Assembly: GCA_025526935.1 (NCBI GenBank) | Contig: JAHLKD010000115.1 | Span: forward strand, 100,508 to 164,507 | From: Cladochytrium replicatum | Taxonomy: Eukaryota; Chytridiomycota; Chytridiomycetes; Cladochytriales; Cladochytriaceae | Direction of reading: 5' to 3' | Length of the DNA stretch: 64,000 nucleotides | In this document: piece by piece, positions 44,922 to 56,842 of the stretch | How the letters are laid out: every line of letters begins with the position of its first letter | How positions within the stretch are numbered: position 1 is the stretch's first letter | The notes under the pieces: model-generated | Databases searched by the model: none | The model's input: only the letters and a program-made list of their open reading frames with translations | Told to the model about the DNA's origin: nothing | Made by a program: the position numbers and the translations under genes

Positions 44922-46010
44922 ATGGCGTCCGCTGCGACCACATTGCAACGACAACTCAAAGGTGCGCATTTGTTTTGAAAATGCCCATATGTTCTTCTAA
45001 TCTTATGTCCCTTCGCTCTTCTTCTAGATCTTTCCAAAAGCCCGATTCCGGGTTTTAGGGTGTGTAGTTATGGGGCTCAATATTTGATTCTGCATTTTTA
45101 TATTTGCCGCTTTAGGTTGGGTTGAAGGACGATAACATCTTTGAATGGGAGTAAGTGGGACAGCCGAACATTGTATTGCCTGTTGGTAATGCTGTTCCAG
45201 GGTGGGAATCATCGGTCCTCCACAGACAGTTTACGAGGGAGGCTACTTCTTGGTAATTTATGTTTCAGCGAATGGAGGTCTAGCGTTGATTTATTTCCTT
45301 TGACAGTGCACCATCAAGTTCCCGCAAGACTATCCTTTCAACCCTCCAACTTTCTCCTTCAACAACGAGTTTTTTCACCCCAACGTGTGAGCATCGATGA
45401 CTTTTTGGCTTGTTTGCTTTGGAATTCTGACTGTACGATCATTAAGATATACGGACGGGAAGCTTTGCATCTCAATTCTGCATCCTCCGGGCGATGATCC
45501 GATGAGGTAACATTAATTTCGAAAACTGGACGCAGAGGCTTAAGGTTAATTCAGCGGCGAGCGCGCAGAAGAGCGGTGGAACCCCACTCAATCGGTTGAG
45601 TCAATATTGCTCTCTGTAGTGTCACTACTTTGTGATCCGAATTGCAGCTCGCCGGCCAACGTGGACGCCGGAGTATGTTTGTCTCTACGGTTTTAGATTT
45701 TCTAACTTTCGCTATTTGTTTTATTTGCAGGTATTGTACCGCTCCAATAGAGCAGAGTATAATAAGATCATCAAGCAGCAAGTTGAAAAATCTCGGAAAG
45801 ATGTACCAGCGGATTTGACCCTTCCGACAAAAGGTTGGCTTTAAAGCTTATTTATTCTTGTTCACAACTAAATTGCTTCAAGCGGAAGACTTTATTGTGA
45901 AACCTCCACCAAAAGTTGAAGATGATGGTGATTTTTGGTACGACGACGAAGAGGAGGATGAGGATATGGAAGAGGACGTTGAGATGGACGAAGAGGACGA
46001 CGACGACTGA
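44922..46010 (+). CDS. Ubiquitin-conjugating enzyme, CDC34/UBE2R type
   Basis: About nine short exons. [19 protein letters not shown] is followed by [52 protein letters not shown] (active-site Cys), the acidic-loop insertion [20 protein letters not shown] and SPANVDAG, then a long helix ([17 protein letters not shown]). The tail [20 protein letters not shown] is strongly acidic. The long catalytic-site insertion plus acidic tail is the hallmark of CDC34/UBE2R enzymes, which work with SCF ligases through a basic patch on the cullin to drive cell-cycle turnover. The V after HPN is split by a GT-GTGAGC donor. Two E2 relatives occur later in the window. Confidence 0.92.
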
Positions 46011-46114
46011 ACCTAAGCTATTTTCAGCACGATTTTGTAAACAATAAACGTTTTCCCACGCCCAACACCGTCCTGCGCCGCTTTCCTCCTGGGGTTGATT
46101 TTCTTTTCAATTTG

Positions 46115-48259
46115 ATGCCCGAGCCGGATACAACTGAAGGCGAGCCCGACTTTGTGCTGCCGATCATCGCTGACAATGCCGATGGGTGGGGTCCGCCGGT
46201 GTCCGCTGACCCACTCGACATTCCCTACGCTCCATTCTCGAAATCTGACCGCCTAGGTAAAATTGCAGATTGGACGGCTCCAGCCCCAGGAGAGTACGGC
46301 TACGATCGCTACCAGGACAGACGTGATGCGACCGGCCGACGCAACTTCCGCGGGCAGGGATTGCAAGAGGCGTTTGGTACCGGGACTGCATCTGCATTCT
46401 TGTACCAACATTCTGCTGAGGAAGAGGCATCATTCTCCGTAATTGACCGCACCAGCCAGGCAATCGCTCAGCGAAAGCTGGGCTTCGGTGGTGGAAGAGG
46501 AGGATTCGCGGGTCGCGGTGGTTCACAGCGTGGTGGGCGATTCGGTGCTCGTGGTGGTTTCAGCGATGGGGGCCGCGGCGGTTCGCGAATGGTAACCGGC
46601 AGAGGTGGATTCAACCAAAACTCGAGGGGTGGACGCCGGTATGGTTACAACGACAAGCCGCAGCGTCTGCGCGATGCTTCTATCCAAGTACAGCCTGACT
46701 GGAGAATGATTGAGGAAATCGATTTTGTGAGATTGAACAAGTTGTCGTTCGACGTACCCGCTGCCAAGGACTTGTAAGTACATCACTCTACATTGGATAT
46801 TGAGATTTCTGCTCAACGAGATGATGACATTCATTTGGACTGACGCATTTTGTGGAGGTTATCAAAAATATTCACACTGTCTGATCTTTCTTTGTTTGAA
46901 TCAAATATTCTTCTATTTTCACAACCAAATTTGCTAACCTATTTGAAACAGGGCAATTCACGGAACTATTTCATACTACAACAAGGAGTTCGACAGGCTT
47001 TCATCAAAGAGCGAAAAGCGCCTACAACAGATTGATCGCTGCTTCTACAACGTCACTACATCCGAAGATCCCGTTATTCAGAAGGTTTGCCACTCATAAT
47101 CGGAGAAGGAGAGTTTTGCCTGACATATTTCTTCAGCTTGCTAAGAAATACGGCGGACCGACAGTTTTCGCTACGGACAATGTCTTGGTGACACTCATGT
47201 GTGCACCACGCTCCGTCTACCCATGGGATATCGTCATTACAAAGGAAGACGACAAAATTTTCTTCGATAAGAGACCAGGCGGTCACTTTGGTAAGTATTT
47301 TGCGTTATGAACAACATTTCGTGCTAAATATCTTTCAGATTTCGTCACTGTCAACGAGAACGCGCCGGAGGCCCCAGTCGAAGGAACTGAAAAGGACAAC
47401 ATCAACAGCCCCGGTCTTCTTGCCCAAGAAGCCACATATATCAACCGCAACTTCAGCCAACAAGTGCTCAAGGACGGCGAGGCGTTGAAGTTCAAGCGCT
47501 CCCACCCCTTCTACGAGCCTGAACAAGACAGCATCCCTCCTTCCCAGACCGCATTCCGTTACCGTGAATGGCCTCTTGGTGAAGACGTCACCCTCGTCGT
47601 GCGAACCTCGATCGACGCCGCGCTCTACCAAGCCGGCGCGAACAGCGTGCAGACGACCGCGACGGACGACTTTGTCGTCGAAAGCGAGCACGACATGAGC
47701 GACACCGTGTTCCTCACCCTGCGCGCGTTGAACGAGTTCGACCCCCGGGCGATTGGCAGCGGCAACGCGCCCGACTGGCGAACAAAGCTCGACTCGCAGC
47801 GCGGCGCGGTGATGGCGACGGAGATGAAGAACAACAGCAACAAGCTTGCAAAATGGACGCTTGAGGCGATGTTGGCTGGCGCAGACCAGATGCGCATTGG
47901 TTTTGTTTCGAGGGTGTCGCCAAAAGACAGGAACCGCCATGTGATGCTCGGAACTGGGTTCTTTAAGCCCAAGGAGTACGCTACGCAGATGAACTTTAAT
48001 GTGAACAACGCGTGGGGTATTTTGAAGACCATTGTGGATTTGTGCTTTAACAAGCTCGACGATGGCAAGTTTGTGTTGGTGAAGGACCCGAACAAGGTAA
48101 GTTTGCTTTCTTTGAGCTTTTTTTGTGGAGAATTGATGATTGTACTTTTTGCAGCCCACTATCCGATTGTACCAGGTCCCACCTTCGACATTCGAGGACT
48201 CAGAAGTAGAGTATGCTGGAGAGAATGTCGGTGCAGTGAACGATGGTGTAGAAGCATGA
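46115..48259 (+). CDS. EIF3D: Translation initiation factor eIF3 subunit d
   Basis: Five exons, about 560 residues. The N-terminus has [14 protein letters not shown], then [18 protein letters not shown], the conserved entry motif of eIF3d. An RGG-rich, RNA-binding-like stretch follows at about residues 125-175. The cap-binding core comes next ([156 protein letters not shown]). It ends [15 protein letters not shown]. The factor binds the 40S subunit and can recognise the mRNA cap. The ATG used lies only 105 bp after the CDC34-like stop, whose AATAAA is at about 46,041, so the two genes nearly overlap. Confidence 0.96.
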
Positions 48260-48727
48260 TTGTCACATCAAACTAAAAAAATAAATATCTTCTTGGCAAA
48301 CACACAAATGTGCACGTAAACACATAAAACAGGCCTTTTTCGTAGTCGTTAAGAAGGTAAATAAAGATAGCACTAAAGTGCCGGGGGCATCGCTTGGTGC
48401 TGAAGTATCGCACACAGCGGTCTGCCCGCATATTTTAGTCAGTTTGGTCGCGAACAAGTGATCATTGGCCTTTCTATTGACGGAGGTGGACATGAAGCAG
48501 CCTATATGGAAGAAGGAACCGCAGAAAAACTTGAATCTGGTGCGTTGAGCAAAGTTGAGGGCTAGACCGTTTTGAAAAGCTGGAACAATAATCCAACAGT
48601 GCGATAATCATAGAATGTATTGAAGGATCATAACCAGTTGCTCTCAAAATGCCTTTCCAATTACTCTTCATTGCGACATGCCAAATGCGATGTTCTTGTG
48701 GCGAACGAAAAAAAATGATGATCCCCT
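48260..48727. other. 3' flanks, tail-to-tail, no gene
   Basis: An AATAAA-type signal at about 48,279 follows eIF3d. No supported gene. Confidence 0.4.
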
Positions 48728-48945
48728 TTACTCGCAGTACCAGGGTTGCTTGTAGCAGTTGATGGGGTCGTCGGGGTTACCGCCCTATAGTCGACAGCAG
48801 AACGAGTTACAAACGGATCTTACAATGTTAATCATGGGGTGAGTGATCTTACGTGGTAGGGAACCGGGTTGGCGGAGACCACGAGGGACGCAGCGATAAC
48901 GACCAAGATCAGGCGAACAGCCTTGGAGATTCCGAATGATGCCAT
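48728..48945 (-). CDS. Small secreted peptide, 49 residues
   Basis: Two exons. From the ATG at 48,945: MASFGISKAVRLILVVIAAS and LVVSANPVPYH, then a GT-AG intron of about 64 bp (about 48,784-48,852), then GGNPDDPINCYKQPWYCE and a stop. The first 24 residues form a textbook signal peptide (basic K/R, then a hydrophobic core, then Ala-X-Ser-Ala). The mature part is about 25 residues with two Cys that could pair. No family is recognised. Fungal short secreted peptides include effectors and mating signals, but nothing here decides between roles. A recognisable paralogue head in opposite orientation lies at 49,650. Confidence 0.6.
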
Positions 48946-49649
48946 TTGCTTGTAAAAAGATTGAGAGGTCGATATCGGTAATTGAGTGGTGTGATTCGAG
49001 AGAACGGAGTTGGGGTCGGTATTTATAGTTTGAAGCGAACACAGTTACAGCCTTCTCCAAAACCCACAGCCTCCTTTTTAAATTGGATCAGGGGTCAACA
49101 CACCACCCTGTACGTTATGAAGATTGCCGACGGCGGATCGGACATGAGCAAGATCCAATTACGCGAACGAACATCCTTCGGGCGCATATCCTTTTGATTC
49201 GAAATACTCAAAGCTGATCGTCCAGAGTGGAGCAAACTCCAGCGGTTCATCTTGAAGGCGTTCCTGGAAACATTTTGCCTTCAAATTATTTCATAAGAAT
49301 CGAAAATTTGCAAAATTTTGAGGCTGTGGGTTCCACTCCGATGTGATAACAACAATCCGGCAGGCAGTGCCTGCAGCCCACCATCATGGGAAGTGTTATC
49401 GTGATGTTTATCCCTCTTCTGCCACGGAGAGTCTCCAAAGTTTGTCGCAAGGACGTGATTTGATCATCGATCCCGTCACACAAACATAACAACAGCGAAC
49501 TAAAGTCATGATGAACAAAGTTGTTGTGAAGCATAGAAGTCAAATTGAAGAATCAACATTCTTTCCACATCGATCCTGAAAATTCCTAGCCCGTCCATTC
49601 CCTTTTGAACAGCAACAAAAGTTGGTATTTCCAACCCATAAACATCGCA
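48946..49649. other. Interval between inverted peptide paralogues
   Basis: No gene supported. It lies between the start sides of the two paralogous peptide copies and would hold the 5' regions of both. Confidence 0.4.
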
Positions 49650-49817
49650 ATTGCGTCTTTCGCAATCTCGCAGGCTGTTCGTCTGATCTTGGTCTTTATC
49701 GCTGCGTCGGCCGCTGCGTCTCATTGGCTCTGGGAACCCGGAGCCTTGAACGGTGAAACGAATATTCCAGCTCTACAAATATTGAACAAGTTGTCTAATC
49801 CCACTCTCCTCATGTGA
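49650..49817 (+). pseudogene. Inverted paralogue of small secreted peptide
   Basis: The strand reads IASFAISQAVRLILVFIAAS then AAASHWLWEPGALNGETNIP. The first 22 residues match the signal peptide at 48,945 (MASFGISKAVRLILVVIAAS). The start codon position is ATT at 49,650 and no in-frame ATG exists upstream, and the second exon of the paralogue is not found. I read it as a decayed duplicate. Non-ATG initiation or an upstream exon cannot be excluded. Confidence 0.6.
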
Positions 49818-51149
49818 TTTACATTCATCGAAGGGAGAACCTCCCAACGAACTCGAAAACTGATACAAGCAGCCATCGCTGTGCGAGTGATCAAGCTCGT
49901 AAATTTCACAAATGGTGCTCTGCTATGATGAGATAGACGCAATAGCGGGAAGTATGTACAGCAAGAATAGCAAGAGTTGTAGCATTGAGGCATAAACTCT
50001 AAACCGCTACAGCCCTCTGACAAAGCGTCCCACAGCCTCGTTTGAAATTGTCAAGGGCTTCCGATCTGTTGCACACGATCGGTCAGCATCAAGCTGCAAT
50101 CGAATCGACCTCGCTAAATTCTTATCACATCAAGCTGCAATCTAATTGACCTAGCTTTCTTATCACTTCTTCATGAAAGTTCGCCTGAGTAAGCCTTTCA
50201 AGTGGAAGGTGAGTTGATGCAAACGCTATGGCCTGTGAGACATTTTGGGCAAATAGATTTAAGAAGCTAACGTTATTTCATCATCCGCTTCAAGGGCAAC
50301 ATCTAAGTAATACGTACCAGTGACTGTGGGACGTCTGGCACAAATGCTGGCTGGGAAGTCGAAGTGAAAAGTGTTTGGCGCAAGTGTGGAGAATTTTGAA
50401 ACGGATCGTAACAATGAAAATACGGCGGTTTTTCAGGCGAAACGCTTTTTGAAGTATTGTTCCTCAAGTCACTCCCTCAAAATTGACGTCTGAATATGCA
50501 CAATTACACTGCAACTGTGGAGCTTTTCATTGCTTCACACATGTTGGCCAGTGAATCCCACAATGGAGGTGAACTCGGCGCACAATATCACAACGGTTGC
50601 GTTCTCTTCTGCTGCTGAAGGGCAGGATCAAGATCGCACGTTCGAAGTGAGATCAGGTGGGACACTTTCAGTGTGTTCTTAAAGGAGCAGGCTTCTTGGA
50701 GATGATGAGGAACCCTAGGAAGAATCAGTTCCTGGGTTTCACGACAACAATGCGGATCAGCGTTAATCTATGCCACGTGGTGGTACCATCCTTCAGTAGG
50801 TGCTCAAGCATCGATGTGCCGCTCGCAACGGATCGTGGATAGTTCGCCGCATTATATGTCAGAAGAGCCCAACAATCCTCAAGAAAATCTTGTTGGATGG
50901 TAAGTTGAAAAGGTGTCACGTGGTATCAGCATTTCCATATTATCAACTTATCAATACATGAGATGAAATTGCTTAATGATTTTCGGATTTGGAAACAAAA
51001 GTCGCATCGCATTATTGCTCTCTAAACCATCAGTAAATTGGCCCCACAAGTGACAATCGCATGATGCACTTGGTGTGATATCATAATGAACACAATCGCG
51101 GAGTACCTTTGTTCACCACTTCCAGAGTATCCTAGGTCGTCAATGCCCC
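49818..51149. other. Gene-poor stretch
   Basis: Apart from the short tandem duplication at 50,088-50,163 I see no gene, RNA or element that can be supported. Confidence 0.35.
50088..50163. repeat. Tandem duplication, two units of about 38 bp
   Basis: CATCAAGCTGCAATC starts both units, which continue (G/T)AAT(C/T)GACCT(C/A)GCT and end CTTATCAC. Differences at several bases show it is not recent. Confidence 0.85.
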
Positions 51150-51620
51150 TCATCCACGGGGGGCGTTGTAGCTACCTGGTTCATTACGCATAAGCAGCGC
51201 AGCGGCTTCGCCATTTAACGGGTCTGTAGGATTCGGATATCGCAGCAGCTGGGGAAGAAACACTTCGAAGATATTGATCATATGTACAACAAGAACACCG
51301 TAGCATAATTTATCAAATGTGAACACCATTCTAGAATCATGGAACACGGCGTCGGGTGGTTGGCATTAACTCCATTGTTTTAGGAACTTGTCGGCCCTTC
51401 TCTCGGTGTCGATTTCATCACTGCATGAGGGAAATACAAGCTTATGTACCGCTTTCCGCACGCAGAACTTTGACAGGACATCACTTCGGATGGTACGTGA
51501 TGAGAGTTTCCATCAGCTAAAAGCATCATTCAATTTTGAAAAGGATAATGTGCCGTGAGGACGATCCACTTGACCTTGGGAAAAGGGTTTCACTCGTTGG
51601 ATGCAATCTCAACAACCGTC
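51150..51620 (-). pseudogene. UBE2H-type ubiquitin-conjugating enzyme relic
   Basis: The best block, at about 51,165-51,290, reads [20 protein letters not shown] followed by LNGEAAALL and MRNEPGSYN. This is the characteristic post-catalytic segment of UBE2H/UBC8 enzymes (FESFLPQLL.YPNP.DPLNG.AA). A weaker block upstream, KVKWIVLTAHYPFQN, may be the KVRVDLPDKYPFKSP position. No active-site Cys segment is visible and stops interrupt the rest. UBE2H works with the CTLH/GID ligase. No intact copy is in the window. Confidence 0.75.
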
Positions 51621-52584
51621 AAGCTTACCGAAACGTTTGCTACATCAATGTGGTACGATGCGAAGAAGACCATGTTAGAATCACTTGTTTATTCACACTG
51701 TTTTAGTTTCGACTGAGTCGACTTTGGACAATCTTTCCAAACCTGGTGTTGCAGATTACCTCTGAAACGTTGAACTACAGCATACACACAGACTTAAACG
51801 TCCGATACTCGCACTGATGATAACCCCAGCCAATATTGGAGTGGCTACATGCTCGCCATGGATGCTGCTGGTGTTGACGCAAACTTTGGGCTCATTCTTC
51901 GGCAAGTGCCCTCCAAACTGTTAACAGCCCGATACAGATGTGCGGACAGAGCTTTTTTAGAAACGGGAGGGAGAAAGTTTGGTGCGTATGTGAACGGATT
52001 CGAGACTGAATACGAGATTGGTGACGTGGCTTCAGTTCTGACAGGAAAATGGATGGTGTCAGCTTAGAGTGAGTGGGTCTCTTGCTGCTTTCATTGGCAC
52101 AATGGATTGAAAAGAAGAGGACGGACTCGAAAGGCTTCAACTAGTGTTAAATATTTTTGACTTGGTTGGGTCGTTACGCAGCATAGCTATTTTGACGTTT
52201 GTTAAGTCCACTAGCTTTTGCATGTAACTGTTGTATTCCGAACCCTCAAGAACATCTTCTACTAGTAAGGAAGTGGGATTCAGAATATGGTTCAATACCA
52301 CATTGTATCCAACTCTGGATTGATCTCATTGGCTGAATAATGGCTTGTGACTCCCCGTAGTAGTAGAAGCGTTTGCGATACATCTAATGCGGAGAAATCT
52401 GCACCAATGTTTAATTATTGCCCAACTGGGTGTTAATTACCACTCCACCCACGTATTTATCCCTTCTTCGGCCTCTGCCGTGTTGCCCGTCCCACCGGTG
52501 CTGATCTGGTTTTAAACAGTCAAAGTCCCTAAAAATCTTTTCAAAATCCAATCATTTACACTCGCTGATCAATTTCATCACACT
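51621..52584. other. Upstream flank of DUF4188 gene
   Basis: A 72-codon frame at 51,849-52,067 has no known match. The last 120 bp should hold the promoter of the gene at 52,585. Confidence 0.35.
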
Positions 52585-53397
52585 ATGTCCACCGTAATTC
52601 CTGCCAGTAGCCCCTCTTCCTCTTTGCTGGGTTCAAACTCCGCCAACGGCCAAATTCTCCGACGGTCCTCCAACATCATGTTGACCTCTTACATTCCCAC
52701 TACAGCCCTCATCGGCGTCTCAATTCTCGCCACAGCCTTCCTACCCCGCACCGTCGCCCTCGTTCTCGGCGGACTGGCCTTTACACCTTCCGTATATTCG
52801 CTGTTCACGAGACTGACCGGTACGAATCCCAGACACAACGCCGTCACCAAAACGATCCGACGTGGCCGATTCGCAGCAACGATCAAGGGTGACTTTGTCG
52901 TCTTTCTGATCGGCATCAGGCCAAACGCCGCGTTGCCGCTATCCTCAAACTTTGCGAAAGCGGGCGAAGCCTTTACTGCGATCCTTAAGGAACTTAATGA
53001 TAACCCGGAGCTCGGGTGTCTGGGTATTGAGCAGTACGTCGGGGACTCGGAAGGCGGGTCGCTGATAATGTCGGTGCAGTACTGGAGGTCAGCGGAACAC
53101 CTTGCGCGATACGCGGCGTCAAGAAGCAGCGAGCACCACAGCCCGTGGCTGTGGCTCATGAAGCTGGGGAGAGAATCGCCAGAGCTCGGGTTCTGGCATG
53201 AAACATTCATCGTTCGAGAAGGTGACTACGAGTCCATCTCGGTCAATTGCCCGCCGTTCCACTTGTGCAACGCGAGGACGGCCGAGGTCGTACCGGCACA
53301 GCGCAACATGGCTACCATGAAGGGAAGGCTGGGAAAGGGTACCGGTGACGCTCAGACAGAGTGGCCCGAAGGCTTTGACAGAGAAGCAAACTATTAG
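52585..53397 (+). CDS. DUF4188-family protein
   Basis: A single exon of 270 residues. Two hydrophobic segments (about residues 38-55 and 57-75) precede a soluble domain with DFVVFLIG (103-110), a conserved QYWRS (165-169) plus HLARYA, and FWHETFIV (203-210). These three blocks are the core of the DUF4188 / phenylacetaldoxime-dehydratase-like fold (a dimeric alpha-beta barrel relative). The chemistry in fungi is uncertain, and haem binding as in aldoxime dehydratases is only suggested by family kinship. It has no introns, unlike its neighbours, which is compatible with horizontal acquisition but not evidence for it. Confidence 0.75.
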   Translation: MSTVIPASSPSSSLLGSNSANGQILRRSSNIMLTSYIPTTALIGVSILATAFLPRTVALVLGGLAFTPSVYSLFTRLTGTNPRHNAVTKTIRRGRFAATIKGDFVVFLIGIRPNAALPLSSNFAKAGEAFTAILKELNDNPELGCLGIEQYVGDSEGGSLIMSVQYWRSAEHLARYAASRSSEHHSPWLWLMKLGRESPELGFWHETFIVREGDYESISVNCPPFHLCNARTAEVVPAQRNMATMKGRLGKGTGDAQTEWPEGFDREANY

Positions 53398-53772
53398 CTA
53401 GCGTGCGAAAGTTCTTGCCTCAAGTGAGAGGATCTTTGGCGTTTCAGAACCTTCTTTTCTTGAATATACTTTTGCAGTTTTATATCTTAAGTTCAGTGTG
53501 ACAGTCCTGTTTAAAATGTGGCCACATTCTTGGACATGTCGGATCACGATTTGATTAATTTTAGGGTAAAGGGAGTTTGATACTTCAACTCTGGACCCGA
53601 GGCGATCCACCACCGAAGTATTTTTGTGATTGCACAGGGTCGCTGCTTCGTAGGAGTAGCACATTACATACTTCATAGCTTCCTCCACCGTGTTTTGCAG
53701 GAATAGCTCCTTCCATAAATGGACCGTCTCTAAGCCACCGACTCACCCCAGCAACTTCGACTCTCGAGCGAA
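53398..53772. other. Intergenic
   Basis: No gene seen. The promoter of the E2 gene at 53,773 must lie here. Confidence 0.4.
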
Positions 53773-54349
53773 ATGGCTCTACGGAGACTGCAAAGAGAAC
53801 TCGCAGACATGATGAAGAATCCTCCAGTGGGAGTATCGGCAGGGCCTGTGAACGACGACATGTTCCGCTGGCAGGGCGAGCTGATTGCACTTGTATTACC
53901 ACCTTATCTCACAAATTGTGAATGTCTACACAGCTGACCCATTGCTGTTTTTCAAGGGGGAATGCCCGTACAAAGGCGGGGTATTCAAAATCAACATCGA
54001 ATTCTCCACAGACTACCCCTTCAAGCCCCCAATCGTGAGTCAAAACAAACTCATTGTGTTTGTTATCATTTAAACTTGGTTCTTGCAGGTCAAGTTCACA
54101 ACAAAGATCTACCACCCCAATGTCGATGACGACGGTTCGATTTGCATGGGTTTGCTAAAATCAGAGGTGTGGAAACCGGCGACAAAACTGTTGGACGTGC
54201 TGCTGGCCTTGTCGATGCTGATCGAGCAACCTGTCCCTGAAGATGCACTGCAGCAGAGCGTGGCAGAAGTGTACAACACGGACCCGAAAAAGTTCCAGAA
54301 GACGGCAAGGGAATGGGTGAAGAAGTACTGTGACAGGGTTGTTGCATAG
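53773..54349 (+). CDS. Ubiquitin-conjugating enzyme E2 (UBE2L3/UBE2D-like)
   Basis: Three exons: 53,773-53,892, 53,957 to about 54,032 and about 54,090-54,349, roughly 150 residues. [20 protein letters not shown] starts the UBC helix. [20 protein letters not shown] and [15 protein letters not shown] follow, and then the catalytic stretch [20 protein letters not shown] with the HPN motif and active-site Cys. The end is [15 protein letters not shown]. The N-terminal and middle parts resemble UBE2D, while the SEVWKPATK segment resembles UBE2L3. The intron acceptor was fixed by reading frame: CAAG before GGGGAATGCCC restores the [11 protein letters not shown] reading. Confidence 0.9.
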
Positions 54350-54578
54350 TGTCGAGTTATTTCGACTCCTTTTAGTGCTTCTGCATTAATAGAAGGTTGA
54401 GATTTTTCGAGAGTTTGGACTGTTTCTTTTGGCAATGTGTATATTTGTGACATCAATTCAGCCCAATAGTCAGTTTAAGGTACCATTTCGAGAAAATGAA
54501 ATAAGCATGTGAGACGGGTGATGCTTTGCATAAATAACACAGGAAAAAAGAAACGGATTGGAAAGACATGTGATTTTG

Positions 54579-54607
<29 letters not shown>
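54579..54607. repeat. (GT)n microsatellite
   Basis: About 14 uninterrupted GT units just past the GAR1 stop, between the convergent E2 and GAR1 genes. Confidence 0.98.
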
Positions 54608-54610
<3 letters not shown>

Positions 54611-54627
54611 TTGTATTCGTACGATTC

Positions 54628-55473
54628 CTAACTGCCTCGACCGCGACCTCGTGGTGCACCGCGGAATCCACCGCTTCCACCTCGGCCGCCACCACCACCT
54701 CGGCCACCGAATCCGCCACCTCGTCCACCGAAACCACCCCCTCGCCCTCCAGCACCTCCGCGACCACCAAATCCTCCTCCACGCCCACCTCCCCGAGCAC
54801 CTCTAAATCCGCCAGCGCCGCCGCCACGTTTCTTTTCTACCATCCCTTGTCGACCTCGTGGTCTGTCCGCTGTAGTAAAAAACACGTCCATATTCAAAAA
54901 AACCAAACCACAATATTTTCCAGTGCAACACATACGTTTTACTGCCGATTTTGATTTCGGAAGGAACCTTTCGAGCGGAAGCAGCTTGTCGGGTCCAATG
55001 TACACTTTATCAGCCGCTTTGAAGCTCGTCACAGCAAACCCGTCCATCAGCTTGACGGTGAAATAGACCTCGTTAATAGGCCCCAGAATCTCCTCGACCT
55101 TTCCAATCTGCTTCTTCGCTTCGGTGTAGATGGGTGCATTAAAGTACGGGATTTTGGGGTTGATCGACTTGCAAACCATTTCGCCTTCACAGCCGTGCAT
55201 GAATTGTCCCATTGCTGTTTGGAAACAAAAGGTGTTAAAAATGTGGGATTGCTTTCACAAGAGCAAAAAGAAGACAGCCGTGGAGGTTGTGATCCGAAAC
55301 TTACCAACAACTGTGTCTGGTGGGCCTTGTTGGAATCCGGCACCACCGCCACCGAATCCACCACGTCCACCGCCCCTTCCCCCACCGCGACCGCCAAAGC
55401 CGCCTCCAAACCCACCACCGCGTCCACCTCCTCGTCCAGCTCCTCCACCACCACCTCTTCCTCTGAATGACAT
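54628..55473 (-). CDS. GAR1: H/ACA snoRNP subunit GAR1
   Basis: Three exons, about 225 residues. [20 protein letters not shown] opens a Gly/Arg-rich domain, followed by the conserved core ([86 protein letters not shown]) and a second Gly/Arg-rich tail. This RGG-core-RGG layout with the [10 protein letters not shown] motif is specific to GAR1, which binds Cbf5 and regulates substrate turnover in rRNA pseudouridylation and telomerase RNP. The ATG is the first in frame. Both introns have normal GT-AG borders. Confidence 0.96.
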
Positions 55474-56842
55474 TCGTGTTGAAAAAGTCACGTGGCTTGC
55501 TGGTAGTTATTGGAAGAGATGTATTTCATGGAAAGTAGTATAATATCTCGTTGAATATTCTGGATACTTGCATCGGGTTTGTTTGGAAATTTGTAAATGT
55601 TCAATGCAGTATCATTTAAACATGAATATCAATAAATATAACATACAATATGCTGATCAGCACGGCCGCATGGCACCAAACTAGCCGGGCGATCCAATAC
55701 GCCTAATTATAGACTACATTAATGCTTTTCGGGCCACTTAGCCAAGGGATCCAAGGTTATTTTTAAATCGCAACGTTTTTTCAAAAACCCAGAACTTTTC
55801 ATAAGCTCTACATACAGGCAGCAAAAATGCTACAGCTCGAGCGGATTGAGAATCAATTCTGGATGCCTGATTTACAATAAGCAATCAATCAGCTAATTTC
55901 TCTCTAATTTTCCAACTGATCTTCTCCACTTCTCTTCACTGCCACCTGCCCGCCCAACAAGAGAGTCAACAACGGTTTGGAGTCCAGTTTCCCAACTCTC
56001 AATCACTAGCTCAGCCAAAATCTCGAGAGGAAGATGTAAAAATCGTTGCATGATCCGAAAATGTGGTATCAGAACGAACCAACCATAGATTGTCAAACGA
56101 AACCATTGCCAAATGTCGAAAACTCGCAAACCGAAAAGCATGTGCAAACCCAAACAATCCAAGTGGCTCCAATGGATCAAACATAATGAACAGATTACAA
56201 CGACAACAGTGACAGATGCTGTGGGGATAATTGGATAAGGATATAATCCCAAGACCAACTAGTTTCAGCGACTCAGTATCTTAAGGCAAGATTGACTGAC
56301 TAGTCCCAATGCATTCCAATATTTGACAAACAATTTGTGTGGAAGCGTTTTGTTTGCTGTGTTTGCGAACATAATACCATAACCAGTTCGTGAATAACTT
56401 GATGGGTCATTTGCCAAATTTGCATCATCTTACACTTCAAGTGGTGAGAACTGTTGTTTGCAGTTTTCATCTGATGAGCTCACCCATTCATACATTCCGT
56501 CTCGTCAAGTACTTGGTTTAGGGATATTGTTTTGCATAAAAATATCCTATATTCGATTTACACGGAAAACGTGTGAGGTGAATGACACATCCAGGCAACT
56601 TGTGCAATGGGTATCAATTGCAACATCAAGTGGAAGCTGTAAAACAGGAACAGGAACAGGAGGCAACAGTAGGTCAAGACGCAAACATTCTGAAACATGA
56701 GATCTAGAGAGAGTTGCAGTGCGGCAGCAACAACACTGCTTGCGGGGGTGATAAAACAAACCTCAAAATTGACGAAATAGGGAAGCGTGGAGGAGCAATT
56801 GCTAGCGCATGAGGGTGTGCAGATGCAAGGGGTAAGGATCGG
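55474..56842. other. Intergenic and repeat edge
   Basis: A hydrophobic minus-strand frame at 55,893-56,258 lacks an ATG near its start and is not called. Nothing else is supported before the GGGTC-rich repeat. Confidence 0.35.

Noticed and set aside
55893-56258. Hydrophobic 121-codon minus-strand frame
   Set aside because: The frame starts at a TTG, the first ATG is deep inside, and there is no family resemblance.
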